The notes below the pieces were generated by a model, which worked only from the letters and a program-made list of their open reading frames with translations, did not search any database and was not told the origin of the DNA. The position numbers and the translations under genes are program-made. DNA of 8,740 bases, taken from NCBI GenBank assembly GCA_964575225.1, contig CAZNQW010000167.1, forward strand, positions 1 through 8,740. The letters are read 5' to 3'. Source of the stretch: CAZNQW01 sp964575225 (lineage in GTDB: Bacteria; Chloroflexota; Anaerolineae; JAAYZQ01). Positions 1-5,623 of the stretch are shown in pieces (positions within the stretch are counted from its first letter, which is position 1; each line of letters starts with the position of its first letter).

Positions 1-1
1 A

Positions 2-592
2 GGAGAGGAATGGACCTGGCCCGCATCGCTCGCGCTGCTGGCTGTGCCGGCTATTGGAGGCATGTATATGATGCTGCCTTTTGTGTCCTTCGTCAAGGGT
101 GCGATGCCGCCGTCGATCGCCATCACCTTGGTGGGATTGGCCGGCTACTGGGGCGTGCTCTTGCTGAAAAGGTCCACGGGAGCCCAAAAGGCTGTGAACT
201 GGTTGGTCTTTACCCTCTTGGGCGTCATCACCACCGAGAGTTTCGTGTTGGGTTTTGGTGCCATGCGCCAACTGATGGCCCGGCCCAATAGCCCACTCTT
301 TGTCGATACCAAGATTGCCATCCTGACCATCGGCGGGCCCGTTAACTGGATCGGCGCAGCGCTGGTCTTTGCCGCCATTCCCCTGCTGGCAGCCCGCAAG
401 CCCCTGGGTTGGTGGTTTGGGCTAATCGCTGGGCTGTCCATCGCCATCGCCGGCGTACCGACCCACTTTGTGCGGCAGGCCACAGCCGACTATCTCATTG
501 GCGCGGTTTTCGGCATAGTGCTGGTGGTGGTTTTGCTGGTGCCTGCCGTCAAACAGCAACTGATCGGCCAGTCTGACCCCGAAACCGTCTGA
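2..592 (+). CDS. Unidentified polytopic membrane protein, C-terminal part (5'-truncated by window edge)
   Basis: The reading frame is open from the left edge and ends at a TGA at 590-592, giving 196 visible residues. The in-frame GTG at 44 is possible as a start, but there is no good ribosome binding site before it and the frame already encodes hydrophobic sequence upstream, so I treat the gene as truncated. About six hydrophobic segments can be drawn, near visible residues 7-28, 37-56, 65-86, 103-130, 134-152 and 165-184, with a short polar tail (S-D-P-E-T-V). A conserved-looking G-G-P-V-N-W-I-G stretch lies near residue 111 and a single His at residue 155 in P-T-H-F-V. I do not recognise the family. 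It lies directly upstream of the oxidase-like gene and heme O synthase on the same strand, with a 72-nt gap to the former, so it is probably an operon member and perhaps a membrane partner of the respiratory protein. That role is inference from position only. Confidence 0.7.
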   Translation, partial: GEEWTWPASLALLAVPAIGGMYMMLPFVSFVKGAMPPSIAITLVGLAGYWGVLLLKRSTGAQKAVNWLVFTLLGVITTESFVLGFGAMRQLMARPNSPLFVDTKIAILTIGGPVNWIGAALVFAAIPLLAARKPLGWWFGLIAGLSIAIAGVPTHFVRQATADYLIGAVFGIVLVVVLLVPAVKQQLIGQSDPETV

Positions 593-610
593 TCCGCCTA
601 TCTCGAATAT

Positions 611-616
611 GGAGGG
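611..616 (+). promoter_or_regulatory. Strong Shine-Dalgarno sequence for the mini-ORF
   Basis: GGAGGG sits 10 nt before the ATG at 627, making it one of the best ribosome binding sites in the window. It directs ribosomes to the 13-codon mini-ORF rather than directly to the following large gene, whose own upstream sequence is only a G-rich run (654-658). Confidence 0.5.
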
Positions 617-626
617 AAAAATCACC

Positions 627-668
627 ATGAAGGAAAGAAGCCAGGCCGGCGGCGGGGGTGCGGTATGA
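627..668 (+). CDS. 13-codon mini-ORF overlapping the next gene start
   Basis: ATG at 627 follows GGAGGG by 10 nt and is read for 13 codons (MKERSQAGGGGAV) to a TGA at 666-668. That stop overlaps the ATG (665-667) of the next gene in an ATGA arrangement, which is classic for translational coupling. The predicted peptide is polar and Gly-rich, with no domain. An earlier in-frame ATG at 609 lacks a ribosome binding site. The simplest role is a leader that loads ribosomes and passes them to the membrane protein gene. It could instead be a chance ORF. The sequence shows the ribosome binding site and overlap directly; the coupling function is inferred. Confidence 0.4.
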   Translation: MKERSQAGGGGAV

Positions 669-2065
669 AGGCCCTACTGCGCCGGCTCGATTATTTGACA
701 GCGTCTACGCGTGGCCTGCTGCTCGCCGCCACTGCCTGGGATGCGCTCATCGTGGCCATCCTGGGTGTGATGTCAGCACCGATGCAGGAACTCCTTGGCT
801 TTTCGGTGGACCTACCCGAGGCAGAGCGCGTGGGCCGCATTGTGATGGTCTATCACGCTCTGGCCATCCCTTTCGTGGCGGCCATTACCTACCTGATCCT
901 CGACCTGGTACCGACGACCCAGGAACTGGCGCGGGCGGTCCGGCGGGCTATCACCCCTGGCTACATGCTGGTCAGCATCGGCGGGTTGGTCTTTGCCTAT
1001 CTGGGTCGCAGTTGGTTGTTCCACGGCTTGTTCCTGCTGGGCCTGGCATTGGTGTTCTATGCCGGTGTGCTGCTGGCCATTGGGCTGTGGCCCGGCCGAC
1101 ACCGCAACACCGACCCGGCCTATGCCCATCTGGGCTCTATTTCGCTGGAGCGGACCGCCTTTTTCGTCGTGACCGTCGCTACGCTGCTCTCGGCCCTCAT
1201 CGGTGCGGGGGTGGGCGCCTTTTTCGGCAACGGCTTTGAAGCAGTGCTGGCCGAGGACATTGTGCGCCAGGAACATAGCCTGGGCGAGCTGGCCGTCATC
1301 TCCCATCTGCACATCATGCTGGCCCTTCTGGACGTGGCCGTCCTGCTCATCGTCGTGCGCCGCTTTGACCTGAAGGGGCCGCTGCACAAGGTGGCCATGC
1401 CGCTGACCATCATCGGCACGCTGGTCATGGCCGCCGGCTGTTGGGGCGTGATGCTCTGGGAGGAGATCGCCCACTGGATCATCTATGCCGGCAGTAGCCT
1501 GGTGCTGCTGGGCGCGCTGCTGATGGTCATTGCCGGGATCGACCGGCTGATCAGGAGCGGGCTGGCGCAGCAAGGGATTACCCGAGGAAGCCCACGGCAA
1601 AAACTCGCGGCGCTGGTGCGTAACCCGCTGCACTTTGGGCTCTTTGCTCAGATGATCCTGCTCCAGCCGATCATGGTCTTCCCCGGGCTGTACACCGCTG
1701 TCAAGCTGGATGAGGTATTCCGTACCTGGCCGATGGAAGCTGAGCGCCGCATCCTGGTCGGCCACTGGCATATCCTGGCCACAACCACCGCGGTGATGAT
1801 GCTCTTTCTGGTCGCAGACCGGCTGGACCTGCGTGGGTGGATGCGGCAGGTGCTGGGGTGGGGTGTCCTGCTGGGCGCCAACCTGGCTTTTGTCGTGGCT
1901 GCCGTGTACGAGTTTCTTCCGCCCAATGCCGAACGGGCATGGACGACCCTCTATCTGGACATCGGATTAGGCCTGACACTGGTGGTGCTGGCCGTGTTTC
2001 TGGGAATCCGGCTGATCGATCTCTTTCGGGCCAAGGGCCATTGGACGGAAAGCGAAAGGCCATGA
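665..2065 (+). CDS. Twelve-helix membrane protein, possibly a divergent heme-copper-oxidase subunit I-like protein
   Basis: The protein has 466 residues, almost all membrane-embedded. I count about twelve hydrophobic helices, near 17-37, 58-80, 99-115, 119-140, 162-184, 207-231, 243-262, 269-292, 320-342, 363-384, 396-415 and 428-450. They fall into three four-helix units. In each unit the second helix starts with a histidine motif: Y-H64-A-L-A, S-H214-L-H216-I and G-H367-W-H369-I. Units 2 and 3 also share R-F/L-D-L-K/R-G exactly 17 residues after the second His. Histidines in helices 2 and 10, with HxH in helix 10, are where subunit I of heme-copper oxidases binds its two hemes. The usual helix-7 His-His pair for CuB is not apparent, so the catalytic centre would be altered or absent. 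The next gene encodes a heme O synthase-like enzyme and overlaps by ATGA. The ATG at 665 is chosen because it overlaps the mini-ORF stop. The family assignment is my inference; a novel heme-binding membrane family is the alternative. Confidence 0.6.
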   Translation: MKALLRRLDYLTASTRGLLLAATAWDALIVAILGVMSAPMQELLGFSVDLPEAERVGRIVMVYHALAIPFVAAITYLILDLVPTTQELARAVRRAITPGYMLVSIGGLVFAYLGRSWLFHGLFLLGLALVFYAGVLLAIGLWPGRHRNTDPAYAHLGSISLERTAFFVVTVATLLSALIGAGVGAFFGNGFEAVLAEDIVRQEHSLGELAVISHLHIMLALLDVAVLLIVVRRFDLKGPLHKVAMPLTIIGTLVMAAGCWGVMLWEEIAHWIIYAGSSLVLLGALLMVIAGIDRLIRSGLAQQGITRGSPRQKLAALVRNPLHFGLFAQMILLQPIMVFPGLYTAVKLDEVFRTWPMEAERRILVGHWHILATTTAVMMLFLVADRLDLRGWMRQVLGWGVLLGANLAFVVAAVYEFLPPNAERAWTTLYLDIGLGLTLVVLAVFLGIRLIDLFRAKGHWTESERP

Positions 2066-2970
2066 GCGATGCAGCCCTCTCGCAGAGGATGGAACAGGGA
2101 GTACGGAGCTGCCTCCGGGCCAAGCTGCGTGCCTACTGGGCACTGATCAAAAGCAAACAGACCTTACTGCTGTTGGCCACAGGGCTGGCGGGCTACCTCA
2201 GCGCCCGGCCCGAAGCGGGCACGGCAGCCATGGCAGCGCTCATGGTCCTGGCCCTATTCGCTACCATCAGTGGGACGACGGCGCTAAACATGGTCTTTGA
2301 CCGGGACATCGACGTCCAGATGGGACGCACAGCCCGCCGGCCGCTACCCTCGGGGATACTGTCGGCGCGTGAGGCAGCGATCTTTGGTGCGACCCTCGTC
2401 GCCGTGGGGCTGGCTCTGGCCTTCTGGCTGAGCCAGCCCTTTGGCTGGGTGATCGGTGCGGGGATTGGGCTGGACCTGGGCGTCTATACTCTGTGGCTCA
2501 AACGGCGCTCTCCGTGGTCCATCGTCTTTGGCGGCGTCTCAGGCGGCATGCCGATCCTGGCCGGCCGCGTGCTGAGCACGGGTAGGGTGGACGGCCTTGG
2601 ACTGCTTCTGGCCCTGTCGGTGCTACTCTGGATCCCAGCCCATATCCTGACCTTTGCCATGAAATATGCTGGTGACTACCGGCAGGCGTGTGTGCCCACC
2701 TGGCCAGCGGTCTATGGCTTTGATTCGGCGCGCCAGTTCATCGCTGTGTCCAACGCGCTGCGAGCACTGTCGCTGGTGGCGGCCGGTTGGTGGCTGAGTA
2801 TCTGCCCCTGGAGCCTGGGCCTGCTCGTTCTGTCAGGCGTGATCACGGTGAGCCTGTCGGTGCGGGCCGTGCTGCGACCCTCGGAAGAGTTGAATCTCCG
2901 GTTGTTCAAGTTCGCGTCGGTGCACATGTTGGGCTCGATGGTACTCCTCACACTGGGAGCATTGCTCTAG
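2062..2970 (+). CDS. ctaB: Heme O synthase-like protoheme IX farnesyltransferase (UbiA superfamily)
   Basis: This 302-residue membrane prenyltransferase would transfer a farnesyl group to protoheme IX to make heme O, the precursor of heme A and cofactor of many heme-copper oxidases. The prenyl-diphosphate/Mg site is clear: N76-x3-D80-x3-D84, in N-M-V-F-D-R-D-I-D, followed by R-x2-R-R-P-L-P-S-G at 89-98, which is characteristic of this family. W190-x3-H194, and D205-Y-R-Q-A-C-V-P with V-Y-G at 217-219, match the conserved second half of heme O synthases. Length is typical. The N-terminal T-K-P-R-V motif usual in bacteria is replaced by I-K-S-K-Q (29-33), so this is a divergent member. The ATG at 2062 overlaps the preceding gene's TGA (ATGA), so I reject the longer in-frame extension upstream, which lies inside the previous gene. 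Another UbiA-type transferase remains possible but less likely. Confidence 0.82.
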   Translation: MSDAALSQRMEQGVRSCLRAKLRAYWALIKSKQTLLLLATGLAGYLSARPEAGTAAMAALMVLALFATISGTTALNMVFDRDIDVQMGRTARRPLPSGILSAREAAIFGATLVAVGLALAFWLSQPFGWVIGAGIGLDLGVYTLWLKRRSPWSIVFGGVSGGMPILAGRVLSTGRVDGLGLLLALSVLLWIPAHILTFAMKYAGDYRQACVPTWPAVYGFDSARQFIAVSNALRALSLVAAGWWLSICPWSLGLLVLSGVITVSLSVRAVLRPSEELNLRLFKFASVHMLGSMVLLTLGALL

Positions 2971-3059
2971 AACCTGATCACCAAACTGCGTGCCTGACTT
3001 TCCTCGCCAAATTGGGCTACGAACGGGTCGATGGCTCGATGGCTGCAGTCCTCGCACGA
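2971..3059. other. Convergent intergenic region without a recognisable terminator
   Basis: This 89-nt space separates the heme O synthase stop from the stop of the convergent membrane protein gene. I see no convincing hairpin or T-tract. It contains a tandem duplication of the 8-mer TCGATGGC (3028-3043), which may be chance or minor slippage. Confidence 0.4.
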
Positions 3060-3887
3060 TCAGGCGCCTGTGGGGGCCGGGTGCGTCGTTGTTTGCGGTT
3101 CTGTGACTGCCGGTGCATCTGATTCGGCGATCTTGCACCAGAGCTTCGGCCAGGCGAACAGCACCAACAGGACCAGGCAGATGATCGGGGCCAGGGAAAA
3201 GAGCGAGAACCTTCCCAGCGCCCCGCCGGTCTCAATGGCGAGGGGGATGCCCACCACGAGCTCGGCTGTGCCGGCGACCAGGCCGACGACGCGGGTCCAT
3301 TCGCGGGGCCCAATGATAATGCTCACCGTCACGACAGCCCACCCAACCATGGCCGCCCAGTGCAGCTTTTGCACGAGGCTAAAGATCGGAGCACCGATGG
3401 TAATGATCCGGCTCGTACTGGCGACGCCGTTCATCCAGCAGGTGATATAGGCCATGCCGGCAAGAAGCGCCAGCAGGATACGGGGCCACGAGACTCCCCC
3501 CACGAATCTGACGAGCAAAAAGTAGAGCACCAGGTAGGGCCAGAAGAGAGGGAAATAGACAGGTGGCAAACCCGCTGCCATAAACGGCACGTTAACAAAC
3601 CAACTGCCCAACAGCGCCAAGACGGTAGCCACCACCGAGAGAAAGAAGGCCCAGTTCCTGCGGGTCAGGAATCCATAGGCACTGACGGCGAACAGCACGC
3701 CGCCGAGGAGCCCCAGGTCGGCCATGAGGGGGTGGATCGTCTCCAGGAGCATTTCACACCCCGGTTCAGCAGAGGGCGTGTTCATCCCGACGATATACCA
3801 TTTCTGGAACAGGATGAAATGGCCGATGATCCCCATCAGCGCGCCGACGATGCCCAGTACTGCTCCAAGCAAATTTCGTTTGTTCAT
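3060..3887 (-). CDS. Multi-pass membrane protein of unknown function, partner of the upstream lipoprotein
   Basis: The protein has 275 residues. The start at 3887 (M-N-K-R-N) is chosen because AAAGGAG (3900-3894) lies 6 nt upstream; the ATG at 3893 directly abuts that site, and further upstream extension would overlap it. About eight hydrophobic segments are visible, near 6-26, 56-74, 79-97, 112-128, 135-152, 176-192, 198-216 and 228-248. A polar Pro/Thr-rich C-terminal tail spans 251-275. The first loop (about 30-55) holds a Cys (C44) and H52; C150 lies at the end of the fifth helix. No catalytic motif or known family is recognised. The gene begins 20 nt after the stop of the Cys-rich lipoprotein gene, so the two are very probably cotranscribed and may act together at the membrane. 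It is convergent with the heme O synthase operon. Confidence 0.72.
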   Translation of the reverse strand: MNKRNLLGAVLGIVGALMGIIGHFILFQKWYIVGMNTPSAEPGCEMLLETIHPLMADLGLLGGVLFAVSAYGFLTRRNWAFFLSVVATVLALLGSWFVNVPFMAAGLPPVYFPLFWPYLVLYFLLVRFVGGVSWPRILLALLAGMAYITCWMNGVASTSRIITIGAPIFSLVQKLHWAAMVGWAVVTVSIIIGPREWTRVVGLVAGTAELVVGIPLAIETGGALGRFSLFSLAPIICLVLLVLFAWPKLWCKIAESDAPAVTEPQTTTHPAPTGA

Positions 3888-3893
3888 TCTCAT

Positions 3894-3900
3894 CTCCTTT
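3894..3900 (-). promoter_or_regulatory. Shine-Dalgarno site deciding the start of the membrane protein gene
   Basis: On the minus strand the sequence reads AAAGGAGATGAGAATG. The AGGAG core is 6 nt from the second ATG (3887) but directly abuts the first (3893), which selects 3887 as the start. It lies in the short gap after the lipoprotein stop codon, consistent with a two-gene operon. Confidence 0.6.
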
Positions 3901-3907
3901 TTGAATC

Positions 3908-4330
3908 TCATTGCCCGTCGCTGCCGATATGGCACGAACAGCCCTTGTAATAGGCCTCATCGCCATGATCTGCCACGTAGACGACAGTGCCGGGTTCGAT
4001 CGTCAAGTTGCAGTCTTTCAGGAACGTGGGTTCCTCCTCCCAGGGATAAACCTGCACGTTGCAGGTGACATACACCGTTCCTCTCCATGTGCCGTTGCAG
4101 AGCGGGCCCTCAACCACCCTGTCCACGATCAAGCTTCTGCCGCCGATCTCGATCTGAGTGGGTGTGGAAAATGGTTGGGGCGTGGGTAACTGCTCCGGCG
4201 GGACCGTCAGATAGTGGGGCGTGCCCGTTGGTCGTGGGCAGAAAGGTGGGTCATGGGCCGGTGCAGTCAGGCTGCACGAAGCACAGACCACAACCACGAG
4301 TGCCAGCAAGAAGAGTAGGTGTCTTTTCAT
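3908..4330 (-). CDS. Small Cys-rich predicted lipoprotein with a beta-helix-like motif
   Basis: The protein has 140 residues. It begins M-K-R-H followed by a hydrophobic stretch (5-15) and C-A-S-C (16-19), a slightly atypical lipobox that would make C19 the lipidated residue. A Thr/Pro-rich linker (about 32-59) leads to a compact C-terminal domain. That domain holds N-L-T-I-E-P-G-T-V-V (108-117), a sequence typical of the start of right-handed parallel beta-helix domains (known pattern of such proteins). The repeats that normally follow are absent: the protein stops 23 residues later, so the motif may be the remnant of a longer protein or a stand-alone cap. Six cysteines follow the lipidation site (C31, C78, C90, C107, C131, C133), the last two in C-S-C-H. 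They could form disulfides or bind a metal; nothing shows which. The start at 4330 has only a weak AAGG (4340-4337) upstream. Function is unknown. It is followed at 20 nt by the membrane protein gene. Confidence 0.68.
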   Translation of the reverse strand: MKRHLLFLLALVVVVCASCSLTAPAHDPPFCPRPTGTPHYLTVPPEQLPTPQPFSTPTQIEIGGRSLIVDRVVEGPLCNGTWRGTVYVTCNVQVYPWEEEPTFLKDCNLTIEPGTVVYVADHGDEAYYKGCSCHIGSDGQ

Positions 4331-4386
4331 TATGGACCTTGGTTACAGAGACAGCATAGCTATCGCACCGGCAGCAGGCCGACTTT

Positions 4387-4401
4387 CTATGTTCAACATA
4401 G
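4387..4401. promoter_or_regulatory. Perfect palindrome, candidate operator
   Basis: CTATGTT-C-AACATAG is a perfect inverted repeat with 7-bp arms around a single central base. It lies 57 nt upstream of the lipoprotein start and about 100 nt upstream of the likely transcription start of the regulator. It could be the binding site of a dimeric regulator, perhaps the adjacent Crp/Fnr protein, although it does not match the E. coli Crp or Fnr consensus. The sequence shows only the symmetry; binding is inference. Confidence 0.45.
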
Positions 4402-4491
4402 CACAACAGCGGCCAAAAGTCTTGAACTTATGGCAATTTTCACCAGCCCGGAAGCCCGGGCCCGAGACTGCATTTGCCCGGGGTACAGGGA

Positions 4492-4497
4492 TATGAT
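4492..4497 (+). promoter_or_regulatory. Candidate -10 box for the Crp/Fnr gene
   Basis: TATGAT differs from the TATAAT consensus at one base and lies 47 nt before the chosen ATG at 4545. That predicts transcription starting near 4504-4506, so the GTG at 4506 would hardly be preceded by any leader. No good -35 box stands 16-18 nt upstream (4469-4474 reads TGCATT), which would fit an activated or weak promoter. Confidence 0.35.
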
Positions 4498-4544
4498 ACA
4501 CTGCTGTGGACGGCAACACCCGAAGACAAGGGATGGTCAGATTC

Positions 4545-5228
4545 ATGAAGACCCTGGAAGAGTGGTTGCGCTCGCATCCGATCTTTTCCTCACTGGGAGT
4601 CCGCGAGCAGGAACTGTTGGTGAGGCAGTCGCTGGTGCGCGAATTGCAAAAGGGGGAAGTTCTGGCGCTGCAGGGCGATGCGTGGCCGCACCTGTTCCTG
4701 GTGGGTAAGGGCCAAATCGATGCGGCCAAGGCATCCAGCGAGGGGCGCAGCCTGCTAGTCGCAACCTTTGGCGCAGGCGATCTGTTCTGGGGCCCGGCCT
4801 TTTTCCAGGAGGGCGCCGTGCTACCGGCCACTTTGGAAGCGCACGATCACACGCGCCTGCACCTCTGGTCTCGCCAAGACATCGAGCCGCTCCTACTCGC
4901 CCACGGCAGCATCTTGTGGGCGTTGTGCGGCCTGATGATCGAGCGCATGCAGCAGGCCAGCACTGTTGTGGAGGGGCTGGCCTTTCAGCCAGTGGCCGGC
5001 CGCCTGGCGCGGCTGCTGGTGACGTTCTCGGCCGGCCGCGAGGCTGAGCCGATCCCCCGAAGCCTGACCCTGGACGAGATCGCCGCGCGCATCGGGACAA
5101 CGCGCGAGGTGGTGTGCCGTTTCCTCCACCGTTTTGCTGATGAGGGGATGATCGACATTAGGCGCACTGAATTCGTCATCCACGACCAAGACCGGCTCGA
5201 GGAACTGGCCAGGCAGGTCAAAGGGTAG
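4545..5228 (+). CDS. Crp/Fnr-family transcriptional regulator
   Basis: The protein has 227 residues, the usual length. An N-terminal cyclic-nucleotide-binding-type beta-barrel domain spans about 13-115. A dimerisation helix follows (about 118-143), then a winged helix-turn-helix at 173-212, whose recognition segment T-R-E-V-V-C-R-F-L contains the R187-E188-x3-R192 pattern of the family. The residue before that Arg is Cys (C191), where Ser is common. No N-terminal cysteine cluster is present, so it is not an iron-sulfur Fnr type. The cAMP-contacting G-E...R-S-A pocket of E. coli Crp is not conserved either: the region reads G-D-L-F-W-G with L-P-A in place of R-S-A. The signal is therefore unknown; heme/NO or redox sensing, as in DNR- or CooA-like members, is a possibility only. 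The ATG at 4545 is preferred over the GTG at 4506 and the ATG at 4533, because of the GGATGG 8 nt upstream and the -10 position. It is divergent from the lipoprotein operon and may control it. Confidence 0.88.
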   Translation: MKTLEEWLRSHPIFSSLGVREQELLVRQSLVRELQKGEVLALQGDAWPHLFLVGKGQIDAAKASSEGRSLLVATFGAGDLFWGPAFFQEGAVLPATLEAHDHTRLHLWSRQDIEPLLLAHGSILWALCGLMIERMQQASTVVEGLAFQPVAGRLARLLVTFSAGREAEPIPRSLTLDEIAARIGTTREVVCRFLHRFADEGMIDIRRTEFVIHDQDRLEELARQVKG

Positions 5229-5623
5229 GCTGAACGCACAATCGCGTGTTGAATCTCAAGCCGTTGGTTTCGCCCGGAATCGGCCACACCGGCCAGTGGA
5301 GAGACGCCGAGTTTCTTGTAGTGGAGGGCAACGACCGAGTCGGTGGCCTAGTGGAGCTGGAACAGTCTTTCGCCGATTTGCTTTTTGGCTATGCAGCCTA
5401 TCCAGACGATTTTTTGACCGGAGCCAAGGTGAAACCTACAGGCCTTCAGGCGTAGAGCATATAGACCTCACCCTGGTATCCGTGTAGGTGGGAAGCAAGG
5501 CTCGAGCTAGGGAAAGAGCTCCCCTCGGCCCGTACTCAATAGTGGATCGCTGCAGTTCCACAACAACTCTGATCCGTGAATCTCATTTCGCCGAATATCG
5601 ACTTGGAAAGGTAGAGTAAATCG
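5229..5623. other. 395-nt region without a convincing gene
   Basis: No recognisable gene, RNA or terminator was found. A 69-codon frame (5246-5455, GTG start) reads as moderately protein-like (G-I-G-H-T-G-Q-W-R-D; V-E-L-E-Q-S-F-A-D). It has no ribosome binding site and no family I recognise, so it may be a small gene, a remnant or chance. A short GGCC-ACACC-GGCC inverted repeat lies near 5282-5294. The promoter of the downstream oxidoreductase gene probably lies in 5500-5605, but no good -35/-10 pair stands out. Confidence 0.4.

Larger units (their letters stand above)
4331..4544. promoter_or_regulatory. Divergent intergenic regulatory region
   Basis: This 214-nt region separates the minus-strand lipoprotein unit from the plus-strand Crp/Fnr gene and must hold promoters for both. 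It is more AT-rich than its flanks between about 4380 and 4440. It contains a perfect 15-bp palindrome (4387-4401), an 8-bp palindrome ATAGCTAT (4356-4363) and a -10-like TATGAT (4492-4497). No canonical Crp (TGTGA-N6-TCACA) or Fnr (TTGAT-N4-ATCAA) site is present. Confidence 0.6.

Noticed and set aside
812..1771. Long open frame on the minus strand
   Set aside because: It is antisense to the twelve-helix protein gene, very rich in Gln, His and Asp, and matches no family; a typical shadow frame in GC-rich DNA.
1837..2061. In-frame upstream extension of the heme O synthase reading frame
   Set aside because: It lies wholly inside the preceding membrane protein gene and does not resemble the family's N-terminus; the ATG at 2062 with ATGA overlap gives the normal length.
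3902..3912. 11-mer TGAATCTCATT repeated at 5577-5587, each followed by a loosely similar sequence
   Set aside because: Too short and in unrelated contexts (end of the lipoprotein gene versus upstream of the oxidoreductase); no clear longer match, so probably chance.
3360..3950. Open frame of 196 codons on the plus strand
   Set aside because: Antisense to the minus-strand membrane protein gene, with composition rich in His, Gln and Asp that is typical of a hydrophobic gene read backwards; no ribosome binding site.
4356..4363. ATAGCTAT palindrome in the divergent region
   Set aside because: Eight-base palindromes are common by chance; it is noted only because it shares ATAG with the nearby perfect palindrome.
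4422..4436. TTGAACTTATGGCAA considered as an Fnr-type site
   Set aside because: The right half does not match ATCAA and the spacing and symmetry are poor.
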